NCBI GenBank assembly: GCA_001793865.1
Contig: MGIS01000010.1
Span: forward strand, 1 to 55,302
Direction of reading: 5' to 3'
Origin: Candidatus Wolfebacteria bacterium RIFCSPLOWO2_01_FULL_47_17b
GTDB lineage: Bacteria; Patescibacteriota; Minisyncoccia; UBA6257; JAGOQP01
DNA: 55,302 nucleotides
Made by a program: the position numbers and the translations under genes. Shown piece after piece: positions 1 through 8,634 of the stretch (position 1 is its first letter; each line of letters opens with the position of its first letter). Below the pieces are notes generated by a model, which did not search any database, was not told the DNA's origin, and saw only the letters and a list, made by a program, of their open reading frames with translations.

Positions 1-2744
1 GGAGAAGGGCGGGGGCTGGGAGAGCGTTTGATGGGAGAGCCGCCTCCACCGCCACCTCCGCCCGATCCTCCGCCGCCTCCTGATGATTGAGTGGGGGTTG
101 GGGAAGCTTGCGGGGTGGGCGAAGGAGATACAACTGAAGCTGAAGATGTGAGCTCCAGAGATGCAAGCTGGATGTTATATTCACGACCGGTGATCGTAAG
201 CGTATGCGTACCTGCGGTGAGTGTCCAGACCATGGGATCAAATTCGTTTGTATCAAAAGTGCCGGTGCCACGCAGGGATGCCAGATAGGTTGTATACGAG
301 GTACTTTGGCGCAGGTCGGATGTGTGATAGTCGTCCGTTGCGATATCAGCATCCCAGCCCAGATACAAGGAATCCTTTCCCCCGTCGGGCGCAATGGTGG
401 TAATGCGAAGCCGATACTCTCCGGTTGCGGGGATGGAAAATCGATAGGTTGCTTTTCCTTCTCCGGTGGGTGTGGTGATGTAGCTGGTGTCTACAGCCGT
501 CATAGGGGCCGTGAGGGTTCCTTGGTGGGCGGGAATGGTGGTATTGATGGAAAATATGGGAGTATTGCCTTGTGTCGGCGAAGGTGTGGCTTGATACTGA
601 TTGATCGTAACAGCAATGCCTGCCGAGGTGGTTTGCGCGTTACCGTCATCAGTTGCTTTAGCGATGAGGGTGTAGCTTCCGGCGGGAGGATTGGACCAGG
701 TATACGTATAGGGGGATGAAGCGTCTTCTCCTAGTTTGGTGGATTCTCTGAAGAATTCTACTTTGGTAATGGTGCCATCAGAGTCGGATGCGGACGCGCT
801 CAGCGTAAGAGATGATCCTGCGGGATGGGAGGCATTATTGGTTGGGAAGGTTATAGATACAGAGGGAGGGGTATTTTGAGGAGAGGAAGATGGGGAGGGT
901 GGCGTATATGTAGCACCGTATTCATACGCGCCTATATCAGGCTTTGATCCTCCGTACGGAAGCGATACGCCTTGACCGGAACTCCACGAAAGAGACGTAT
1001 TGACCGTCAGGGTATTTGAACCGTAGTTTACGGATGTGATTCGAGCAGTTTGCGATCCAATCTGTATTTCATCTCCTTGCACGATCCTCCAGCCGTCCAT
1101 GAAATAGCGGGCATCTTGGACAGGGATGGATGTACCGCTACCAGCGTCTCTGGTGGTAGTAAGAAAATCTCCCGCATCTCGCGCCGGTGAGTTGCTTTGA
1201 ATTGCAAAATTGCCTGCTGAAGGATTTATAAATTGAGGATTGCCGCCTATGTTGTTGCTGAACATGAAGCGGGTAACCGCAGATGCGGCCTCTGCCATGG
1301 TATACTTGCTATTCAAGTACTCAAAAACCTTCTCATTACTGTTCTCCACGATGTTATTTGCCCACACGTCGCCTGAAGGAGCCGGAGGAACGGGTGACCC
1401 TTCCGCCCACTGGAAGTACTTTATGACAGTGTCCCCGTCCTTGTGCGTGCCTACGCCGTTGTTGTACAGTATGTTGTTCTTAAAGATGTTGTCCCCATAG
1501 ATGCCGAGCGTGGAGCCGGCAGGACGCCAGTAAATGCCCGCATTAATGACTATATTGTAATTATTATAGAAGTTATTATTGTAAACTGCGTTACCGTTGA
1601 CATTGTTGACAAGCAGTCCTTGTTCGGGATGCCAAGCGCCACCTTCGCCTCCCCAAACGGAGGAACTGCTCCAGTACTGCCTGTCGCCCGAAAGCTGGAC
1701 AGTGTTATGCCTATATATTCCATACGGCTGCTCGGCATGCCAGGCCTCGCCACTATCCCCTCTTCCGCCAGACGCGTCACTATAATCCCGGGGGTCTGTT
1801 GGATCTAGAGTATTTCCGCTGCCGCACTTTTCAAAATAGTTCCCGTCAAAAACGTTGTGGTGGGCCCCCACTTGCACCGCAATGCAGTGATGCCAGTCGC
1901 TTACCAAGTAGTTATTCTTCACGATGTTATGATGGGGGTCGCGGTCATCACCGTTGCCCAGTCCCCCTAATAGTATCAGGGTGTGCGAACCCTGCTCCAG
2001 CAGGTTGTTCTCTATCAGGTTATGGTGTGAAGATCTAAGTATCTCTATCAGATCCTGGTAGCCATCGTTCCAACCAACCAGCCTGTTATTTCGTATGATG
2101 GAATACGAAGTACCCGATCCTCCGCCAAGCTGTACAGCAGGGTTAGAGTTGCTTCCTGTGAACTCCCCGTTCTCAATTATTATGTGATCGCTGTTCCGCA
2201 TGTAGGCGTAGTGGGCGGCATTCATATTTATGCCGGACACCGTGATGTATGACCTGCCCTCCAGGTCCATCACGGTTGTCAGCACCACGTTTGCCCCTTG
2301 AGAAGCTTTGTAGGTTATCCTCGCGGATTCCGAGGAACCGCTCCTTGCAGGCTTTATCTGATTCGTCCAGTCGTATGTGCCAGAAGCCAGGAGCACCGTG
2401 TCCCCAGCTTGGAGTATGCTGTTGGCCTTGGAGATCGTCTTCCATGGCTGGCTCTGCGTACCAGGATTATTGTCATTTCCGGATGTGGAAATGTAATACA
2501 TATTCCCGCTACCAAGCGTAGCACCCGCTCCTCTGGTGCTTACATAATTCACATCCGCGGGGCAGGTTGAAACACGCTCGCCTGCTTCAATAATGCCGTT
2601 TCCGCACGCAGATCCTCCTATTTGTGCTGTTAGGGGGAAAGATTTGCTTTGAAACGAATCGGATGAAATATAGAGAAAGATATTCGCCGCGACAAAAGCC
2701 AAAATGCCTATTGAAGCAATAGTACGTGTATATTTGGGCTGCAT
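1..2744 (-). CDS. Partial (3' end off the window) secreted right-handed parallel beta-helix protein with Ig-like module and Gly/Ser/Pro-rich linker
   Basis: Manual minus-strand reading from ATG at 2744: MQPKYTRTIASIGILAFVAANIFLYISS...YYISTSGNDNNPGTQSQPWKTISKANSILQAGDTVLL...; many N-rich beta-helix repeats; frame open to the window edge (SGGGGGSGGGGGGGSPIKRSPSPRPSP), so it is missing from the ORF track. Confidence 0.75.
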   Translation of the reverse strand, partial: MQPKYTRTIASIGILAFVAANIFLYISSDSFQSKSFPLTAQIGGSACGNGIIEAGERVSTCPADVNYVSTRGAGATLGSGNMYYISTSGNDNNPGTQSQPWKTISKANSILQAGDTVLLASGTYDWTNQIKPARSGSSESARITYKASQGANVVLTTVMDLEGRSYITVSGINMNAAHYAYMRNSDHIIIENGEFTGSNSNPAVQLGGGSGTSYSIIRNNRLVGWNDGYQDLIEILRSSHHNLIENNLLEQGSHTLILLGGLGNGDDRDPHHNIVKNNYLVSDWHHCIAVQVGAHHNVFDGNYFEKCGSGNTLDPTDPRDYSDASGGRGDSGEAWHAEQPYGIYRHNTVQLSGDRQYWSSSSVWGGEGGAWHPEQGLLVNNVNGNAVYNNNFYNNYNIVINAGIYWRPAGSTLGIYGDNIFKNNILYNNGVGTHKDGDTVIKYFQWAEGSPVPPAPSGDVWANNIVENSNEKVFEYLNSKYTMAEAASAVTRFMFSNNIGGNPQFINPSAGNFAIQSNSPARDAGDFLTTTRDAGSGTSIPVQDARYFMDGWRIVQGDEIQIGSQTARITSVNYGSNTLTVNTSLSWSSGQGVSLPYGGSKPDIGAYEYGATYTPPSPSSSPQNTPPSVSITFPTNNASHPAGSSLTLSASASDSDGTITKVEFFRESTKLGEDASSPYTYTWSNPPAGSYTLIAKATDDGNAQTTSAGIAVTINQYQATPSPTQGNTPIFSINTTIPAHQGTLTAPMTAVDTSYITTPTGEGKATYRFSIPATGEYRLRITTIAPDGGKDSLYLGWDADIATDDYHTSDLRQSTSYTTYLASLRGTGTFDTNEFDPMVWTLTAGTHTLTITGREYNIQLASLELTSSASVVSPSPTPQASPTPTQSSGGGGGSGGGGGGGGSPIKRSPSPRPS

Positions 2745-2845
2745 ACATACAGTATAGCATACCAAACCCGAACTTTTATGTGTATAAAAAAGACCGTGAG
2801 CGGGCAACGCACGGCCTTCGGCGTTTTGTTAAAGTAAGAGAAAAC

Positions 2846-3793
2846 TCACTTTAACAACACCATTTTTTTAGTAATTTTACCTTCATTGGTTTCAAGCGTA
2901 TAAAAGTACGTTCCGCTTGAAAGACTTGAGGCATCAAACTGGATATCATATTCCCCGGCCGGCTTTTCTTCATTCACCAGAGTTACAATTTCGTTCCCTA
3001 AGACATTATACACCGTTATTTTTATTCGTCCGGTATACGGTATACGATATACGATATACGTATTCGGATTGAACGGGTTCGGATAATTCTGATGAAGCGC
3101 AAATTTTTCCGGTGTAGCGGTTGGGTCATCAACACCGGTAATGGAATCTCCAAACGAATCAACGATTGTTATGGTTCCATTATAGTCATATTGATAACGA
3201 ATATTATCAAGTATAAAACTGGATGTGGCTACGGCTTGCGTTGAAGATATTGCAAGAACATCTACATCAATATTCGCAATGGTTCCTTTCTGATGTTCCT
3301 CTGGGATATCAATAACGATAGTCTCCCATTCATTAATCGCTCTTCTAGTAACACTTACGTATACCAGATCCCCGATCTTGAGAACAAAATTGCGTTCACC
3401 AGCAAGTCTTTTCTCACTTGCAAATATCCGGATTTCATCAAAAGCAATTTTTGCTAGTTTCCCAAGTGAAGTTTGAATAATTATACCAACGGAGATACTT
3501 AGAGAATCAGCTCCAGTTAAACTTGTCAATCTTCCATCAAGTAATACAGCCATCGGAGTAGAATGCGAAGATCCTCTCCAATATTTCCCACCGGTAAAAT
3601 AATTGGCTAAACCGTTCCATTCACTGGAGCCAGATAAGCTGAAAAGCCCCGCGGAACTTCCGTGCGTTGCATAATCAGAAGTTATGGAATGGTTTACGGA
3701 AACATTTGTGCCATATTGTCCGGGTTGTGAATTCCACTGCCCGAAAACCTGTACAGGAATTAGAAAAACGAAAAGAAACGATAAAAGTTTCAT
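2846..3793 (-). CDS. Secreted protein with C-terminal T9SS type A-like sorting domain
   Basis: Signal peptide MKLLSFLFVFLIPVQVFG; C-terminus LHQNYPNPFNPNTYIVYRIPYTGRIKITVYNVLGNEIVTLVNEEKPAGEYDIQFDASSLSSGTYFYTLETNEGKITKKMVLLK matches the Por/T9SS CTD pattern. Confidence 0.75.
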   Translation of the reverse strand: MKLLSFLFVFLIPVQVFGQWNSQPGQYGTNVSVNHSITSDYATHGSSAGLFSLSGSSEWNGLANYFTGGKYWRGSSHSTPMAVLLDGRLTSLTGADSLSISVGIIIQTSLGKLAKIAFDEIRIFASEKRLAGERNFVLKIGDLVYVSVTRRAINEWETIVIDIPEEHQKGTIANIDVDVLAISSTQAVATSSFILDNIRYQYDYNGTITIVDSFGDSITGVDDPTATPEKFALHQNYPNPFNPNTYIVYRIPYTGRIKITVYNVLGNEIVTLVNEEKPAGEYDIQFDASSLSSGTYFYTLETNEGKITKKMVLLK

Positions 3794-3972
3794 TCGGACC
3801 TCCTATGTTTTGGTTATTAAATTTTTAAGCTTTTAAGCCCCTGTATATCTATGTGCTAATATAGCAAAAACAAAGACGTAAGTCAAGGTCTTGCCATACG
3901 CATAAAAAATGGCTATTTAAGGCACTTTTTTACTGGTCTGAAACCGGGTAGTGAAAGTTCTGCGAACTTCTA

Positions 3973-4317
3973 CTACCCGGCAAGCTCAAACGCCAGAATG
4001 CCGAATTTTTTGATTTTCTGTTTATACATTGGAAATCCGTCATACATATCGAAAAACTCCCGCTTTGAATGCACGAATGGGTTAATGTTCCTGAAATCAT
4101 ATTTCTGAATAAGTGCGGGAAGATTCGAAAATTTTTCTTTCCGAGAAACCGTTTTTTTCAATATCTCCCCTCCGCACGAAAACACAAGCGTATCCCCTCT
4201 TTTTATGTAAATATACCGTGGCGAAGCCGCGCGGGTCTCTACGGATTTGGTACCGTCTTTAATCGCGTCAAAAAAATCTTTGTTTTCTCTGCGGAATCGC
4301 AATATATACGTTGCCAT
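3973..4317 (-). CDS. ASCH/PUA-like domain protein
   Basis: FFDAIKDGTKSVETRAASPRYIYIKRGDTLVFSCGGE resembles the ASCH domain core (GxKxxExR). Confidence 0.6.
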   Translation of the reverse strand: MATYILRFRRENKDFFDAIKDGTKSVETRAASPRYIYIKRGDTLVFSCGGEILKKTVSRKEKFSNLPALIQKYDFRNINPFVHSKREFFDMYDGFPMYKQKIKKFGILAFELAG

Positions 4318-4321
4318 GTTT

Positions 4322-5353
4322 TTATTGATTCATCTCAGTCCTTCTAATCATAAATAAAACATTCTCATTCGCATTCTCATACAAAACTTCCTTTCCAGGG
4401 TGGTTATTTTTCCATACCCTAAAAATCTCATCCGCAAACCCCTGTCCGACTGTATCTACATTTTTGAAATCCAACACAATCGTTTTAAATTTCTCCAGCC
4501 CGACAAGAACTCTCCGCGCCTGCGAGCGGGATATAAAAGCAGTGTCGATTTGGTATAAATGAACTTTTGTTCTTGTTTTGCTAAACTCAAACAAATTATC
4601 GGTATATTCCTTAAAAACATCCGCGAGTTTTTTCTTTGAATCGACAGCTATATAGAAAAACACTCTCGTTCCCTGAATCGGTTTCATGTCTTTTATAAAA
4701 ATATCGTTTATTTTATTGTTAAAGATAAGTTTCTTCCCGGAACCTCGTATGGAAAACTCATCCGCGATTTTGGACGTGAAAAAAATCCCTTCTCCGCTGT
4801 GTTTCTTTGGAAGCGTCGTTTGCTTGCCTTTTAATAAATCCTGAATCGCCTCCATTTCGTTGTGCAGCTTCCGTTTTGCGCGTATATTCTTAAAAATACC
4901 CACCCCACGGTCTGCAACCTCAAACCATACCGCTCCTCCATTTCTTTGCATCAACACGACTATTCCACTCGAGCGTGAATGCTCAATCGCGTTATTCAGC
5001 ATCTCGGTAAAAGCGTACGCAATGATATCTCTCACGTTTTTCGGCAATTTTATAAAAATGCCACTGCTGTTTTGTATATCTTGAAATATCCTATCTTCGG
5101 AAAGATTCTTGTTTTTTAGTACTTTTCTTATCGTCAAAATACTATTCTTCATCCCCCTTTCTTTCGACGCAAAAACATAGCGTGCCTTATTTGCCTTTCC
5201 AATAAGCAATATTTTTCGGTCTTCCACAAGTTTTTTAAAAAACGTATGTATATATGCGCGCGAAAAACCGGTTATCTTGACTATATCCGCAACCGTCACT
5301 TCTTTTTCTTTGGAGAGCTGGGATATGATTATTTCTTCTAGGTTTTTTTTCAT
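4322..5353 (-). CDS. Winged-HTH + GHKL ATPase + STAS-like (DUF4325-like) fusion regulator
   Basis: N-terminal HTH (VADIVKITGFSRAYIHTFFKKL), HATPase N/G boxes (EMLNNAIEHSRSS, VADRGVGIF, HSGEGIFFTSKIADEF), C-terminal VLDFKNVDTVGQGFADEIFRV. Confidence 0.7.
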   Translation of the reverse strand: MKKNLEEIIISQLSKEKEVTVADIVKITGFSRAYIHTFFKKLVEDRKILLIGKANKARYVFASKERGMKNSILTIRKVLKNKNLSEDRIFQDIQNSSGIFIKLPKNVRDIIAYAFTEMLNNAIEHSRSSGIVVLMQRNGGAVWFEVADRGVGIFKNIRAKRKLHNEMEAIQDLLKGKQTTLPKKHSGEGIFFTSKIADEFSIRGSGKKLIFNNKINDIFIKDMKPIQGTRVFFYIAVDSKKKLADVFKEYTDNLFEFSKTRTKVHLYQIDTAFISRSQARRVLVGLEKFKTIVLDFKNVDTVGQGFADEIFRVWKNNHPGKEVLYENANENVLFMIRRTEMNQ

Positions 5354-5426
5354 CGTATTATTGACAACTTTAGTATATTCTCAAAATAAAAGTTGTCAAC
5401 AAGTTGTATGCTTCACACCAAAAATA

Positions 5427-7874
5427 CTATTTTCCATGGCACTTCTTATACTTCAGACCTGAGCCGCACGGGCAGGGATCATTTCTGCCCACCTTTCCGT
5501 ACGGAGAACTGCGCTGACTAGACGCAGAACTGCGCTGAACGATGTCCTCCGTATGTTTCAGTGTGCCTTCCGCGTCGTTCTGTGATGTAAACACATGCTG
5601 TACCACCCACTCTTCCGCGTCTGCCAAAAGCGTCTTGAACATATCATAGCTCTCGCGTTTATATTCCACCAATGGATCCTTTTGCCCGTACGCCCGTATG
5701 CGTACCGACTCCAGCAACGCCTCAAGGTTTTCCAAATGATTCGTCCAAAACATATCAATAGCGGCAAGCATTCGTAGTGGCGTCTGCGGATCCCTGGAAA
5801 GTTCCGCAACTTTCGCCTTGTCCTCTTCGGAGAGCTCACCTTTGCCTGTTTGTGCCAATACACTTCGTTCAACCATACCTCCAAGCAGCTCCTCGGTTTT
5901 GCCCTGCTCAAGTTGTTCCATAAGATTTTGGCGCTTCCGATAGACTGCGGTTCGCTGCCTATTTAATACGTCATCGTAGTCCAGAAGGTGCTTGCGGGCA
6001 TCAAAGTTGAGCCCCTCCACCTTTTTTTGCGCTTCGTCTATCACCTTGCTTACAAGACGGGATTCTATCGGTTCGTTATCGGGAATATTCAAGTTTCCCA
6101 TGAGCGATTTGATCCGATCTCCACCGAATATACGTAGCATATCATCCTCAAGCGATAGGAAGAACTGAGTTATACCTGGATCACCCTGGCGTCCCGAGCG
6201 CCCGCGAAGCTGGTTATCTATGCGCCGCGCCTCGTTGCGCTGAGTGCCGAGTACAAACAATCCCCCCGCATCACGAACACGCTGCGCTTCCAACGGATCG
6301 GGCGGATTTCCTCCAAGCACGATGTCTACACCACGTCCAGCGACATTCGTCGCGAGCATCACCTTACCGGCCCTTCCCGCCTGCGCGATAATTTCTCCCT
6401 CACGTTCGTGGTTCTTCGCGTTCAGTGCCTCGTGCGCAATGCCTGCGCCCGAAAAAAGTCCCGAAAGCCTTTCATTCTCATCTATGGATGTTGTTCCCAC
6501 AAGAACCGGCTGGCCGTGTTCCATGCATACCTTTACTTTTTGGATAATCGCGTCGTATTTCGCATCCTTCGTTTTATATATTCGGTCTCCCACATCTTTG
6601 CGTATGCGCGGTTTATGCGTCGGCACCTGCATAACTTCAAGCCCATACACTTTCCGAAATTCTTCCGCCGATGTCGCAGCAGTTCCCGTCATGCCGGACA
6701 TCTTTTCATATAAGCGAAAATAATTCTGTATAGTGATCTGCGCGTATGTTTTTGATTCCTGCTGAACCTGCACACCCTCTTTTGCTTCAAGTGCCTGATG
6801 CAAGCCTCCCGAGTATCGGCGCCCATGCATAAGCCGTCCGGTAAATTCATCCACGATAACTACCTGGCCATCCCGCACAATGTACTGCTTGTCACGATGG
6901 AAAAGCGCTTTTGCCTTGAGCGATTCCTCCAAGTAATGCACGAGCCGCACATACTTCGCATCATACAAGTTTCCTATATTAAGAGATTTTTCCACTTTTT
7001 CTATTCCGGCATCCAAAATGCTTACCGCGTGTGCCTTTTCGTCAACCGTGTAATCCGTCTCCGGTTCCAAACCGCGAACCACGTGAGCAAAAACTTTATA
7101 GAATTGGGCGGATTCCGCATCCGGCGCGGATATAATAAGCGGCGTGCGCGCTTCATCTATAAGAATGCTGTCCACCTCGTCAATCACGGCAAAATAATGT
7201 CCTCTCTGCACCTGTTGCGCTTTCGTATAAGCCAGATTGTCCCGCAGATAATCGAAACCAAACTCATGGTTCGTGCCGTACACAATATCCGCTTCATACG
7301 CTTCTTTGCGAGTTATGGGCCTTAGAAACTCCCGTTGAATTTTAAAACTGCCAATTTCATCCCGCTTCTGGTCTTCTTCAGGTACGGCAACACTCGGATC
7401 ATACAAATATGCCGCATCGTGCACTATACAAGAAACCTTCATGCCGAGAAGATGGTAAATCTGCCCCATCCATACCGCATCGCGCAGAGCCAGATAATCG
7501 TTGACTGTAATGACATGCACTCCTCCGCCAGTTGGCGGAACCGTAAGCGCACGCGCAAACACCGGAGCGGTCGCCGCAAGCGTCTTTCCCTCTCCGGTTG
7601 CCATCTCGGCTACCATTCCATCGTACAGCGCAAGCCCGCCGATCAGCTGCACATCAAAGTGGCGCTGGTTCAGTACACGTTTTGCGGCCTCGCGCACCAA
7701 CGCGAACCCGCGTTCAATATACTCTTCGGGAAGCAAGCGCAACCGTTTTGTTTCCGCTTTGAGTTCGTCATCGGAATATTTCTCATACTCCGTCTCAAGT
7801 TCGTTGATGCGCTGAACCCGGCCTTCATACACTGAAGTTCCTGTGCGCGAAAATAATTTCGATAAAAAATTCAT
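5427..7874 (-). CDS. secA: Preprotein translocase subunit SecA
   Basis: MATGEGKTLAA, VITVNDYLALRDA, VIDEVDSILIDEARTPLIIS, C-terminal GRNDPCPCGSGLKYKKCHGK zinc motif. Confidence 0.98.
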   Translation of the reverse strand: MNFLSKLFSRTGTSVYEGRVQRINELETEYEKYSDDELKAETKRLRLLPEEYIERGFALVREAAKRVLNQRHFDVQLIGGLALYDGMVAEMATGEGKTLAATAPVFARALTVPPTGGGVHVITVNDYLALRDAVWMGQIYHLLGMKVSCIVHDAAYLYDPSVAVPEEDQKRDEIGSFKIQREFLRPITRKEAYEADIVYGTNHEFGFDYLRDNLAYTKAQQVQRGHYFAVIDEVDSILIDEARTPLIISAPDAESAQFYKVFAHVVRGLEPETDYTVDEKAHAVSILDAGIEKVEKSLNIGNLYDAKYVRLVHYLEESLKAKALFHRDKQYIVRDGQVVIVDEFTGRLMHGRRYSGGLHQALEAKEGVQVQQESKTYAQITIQNYFRLYEKMSGMTGTAATSAEEFRKVYGLEVMQVPTHKPRIRKDVGDRIYKTKDAKYDAIIQKVKVCMEHGQPVLVGTTSIDENERLSGLFSGAGIAHEALNAKNHEREGEIIAQAGRAGKVMLATNVAGRGVDIVLGGNPPDPLEAQRVRDAGGLFVLGTQRNEARRIDNQLRGRSGRQGDPGITQFFLSLEDDMLRIFGGDRIKSLMGNLNIPDNEPIESRLVSKVIDEAQKKVEGLNFDARKHLLDYDDVLNRQRTAVYRKRQNLMEQLEQGKTEELLGGMVERSVLAQTGKGELSEEDKAKVAELSRDPQTPLRMLAAIDMFWTNHLENLEALLESVRIRAYGQKDPLVEYKRESYDMFKTLLADAEEWVVQHVFTSQNDAEGTLKHTEDIVQRSSASSQRSSPYGKVGRNDPCPCGSGLKYKKCHGK

Positions 7875-8200
7875 TTGCGCTTCTCCTGCATTTTTTCCTT
7901 ATACTGCTCAATTGCGACTTGCAGACGTTTTTTTGCGGCATCAACACCCTTGCGAACATCTTCGTCATACTGTTCAATCCGGATCGTCTTGCGAGGCAAT
8001 GCAAGCGTCACTTCCACGTAATACACCTTCTCGCCTTTGCGATGATGCCGAGTTGCGCGCGCGACCTCCACATGCAACGAATACTCGCCCTTTTCTTCAA
8101 GCCGCTTGAGAATTTTGCCGAGGGGTTCAAGACGCTTGTGTATATATTCGCGAAGCGCGTCTGTCAGTTCCAAGAGAGTACTCTTTAGTGATATCTGCAT
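7871..8200 (-). CDS. hpf: Ribosome hibernation promoting factor (HPF/RaiA family)
   Basis: 109 aa, MQISLKSTLLELTDALREYIHKRLEPLGKILKRLE...VEVTLALPRKTIRIEQYDEDVRKGVDAAKKRLQVAIEQYKEK. Confidence 0.85.
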   Translation of the reverse strand: MQISLKSTLLELTDALREYIHKRLEPLGKILKRLEEKGEYSLHVEVARATRHHRKGEKVYYVEVTLALPRKTIRIEQYDEDVRKGVDAAKKRLQVAIEQYKEKMQEKRK

Positions 8201-8239
8201 ATGTTTGTTTGACGGTTTTGATGGCAGTATAGCACACCA

Positions 8240-8282
8240 AAAAACAACAAAAAACCCCTCACGTGTGGTTGAAGGGCTTCTT
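8240..8282 (-). terminator. Likely Rho-independent terminator after the Lys-rich mini-ORF
   Basis: cccctca...tgaaggg stem followed (minus strand) by a T-rich run. Confidence 0.45.
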
Positions 8283-8295
8283 GAAAAGAATCAGC

Positions 8296-8376
8296 TTATC
8301 TCCTCTTCGATTTCTTTGCCTTTTTTACTTTCTTTGCCGATTTCTTTGCTTTCTTTGCTTTTTTCTTTGCTGGCAT
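8296..8376 (-). CDS. Putative 26-aa Lys/Ala-rich histone H1-tail-like peptide
   Basis: Manual reading MPAKKKAKKAKKSAKKVKKAKKSKRR*, below the ORF-track length cutoff. Confidence 0.5.
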   Translation of the reverse strand: MPAKKKAKKAKKSAKKVKKAKKSKRR

Positions 8377-8508
8377 TTTTTTGTATAGATTACTATACGC
8401 GCGCATCATTGTCGACGAATCAATGAACACGCACGCATTTATTCCTATGTACTAATTGTACCTCATGCAAAAAAAAATGAAATGAAAAATCTGTGGATAA
8501 CTTTCGAG

Positions 8509-8617
8509 GCGTACGGATATGCATTTCATTCAACTCGGGAGTTTTGCGTGCTCGCAAACTCCCTGCGCTCGGACCAGCCGTCCTGCGCGCGGTTTCATTC
8601 AATGCATATCCGTACGC
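8509..8617. repeat. Compound palindromic element with 17-bp perfect terminal inverted repeats
   Basis: gcgtacggatatgcatt (8509-8525) is inverted at aatgcatatccgtacgc (8601-8617); inner stem gggagttttgcg/cgcaaactccc. Confidence 0.75.
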
Positions 8618-8634
8618 ACTCTCATTCAAAGATT

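Noticed and set aside
204-719. Plus-strand ORF of 171 aa
   Set aside because: Antisense to the clearly coding beta-helix protein frame; low-complexity Gly/Cys-rich translation, no recognisable domain.
3027-3062. tatacg-type tandem repeat considered as a regulatory array
   Set aside because: It lies inside the T9SS-domain coding frame (YIVYRIPYTGR) and is short; simple sequence is a sufficient explanation.
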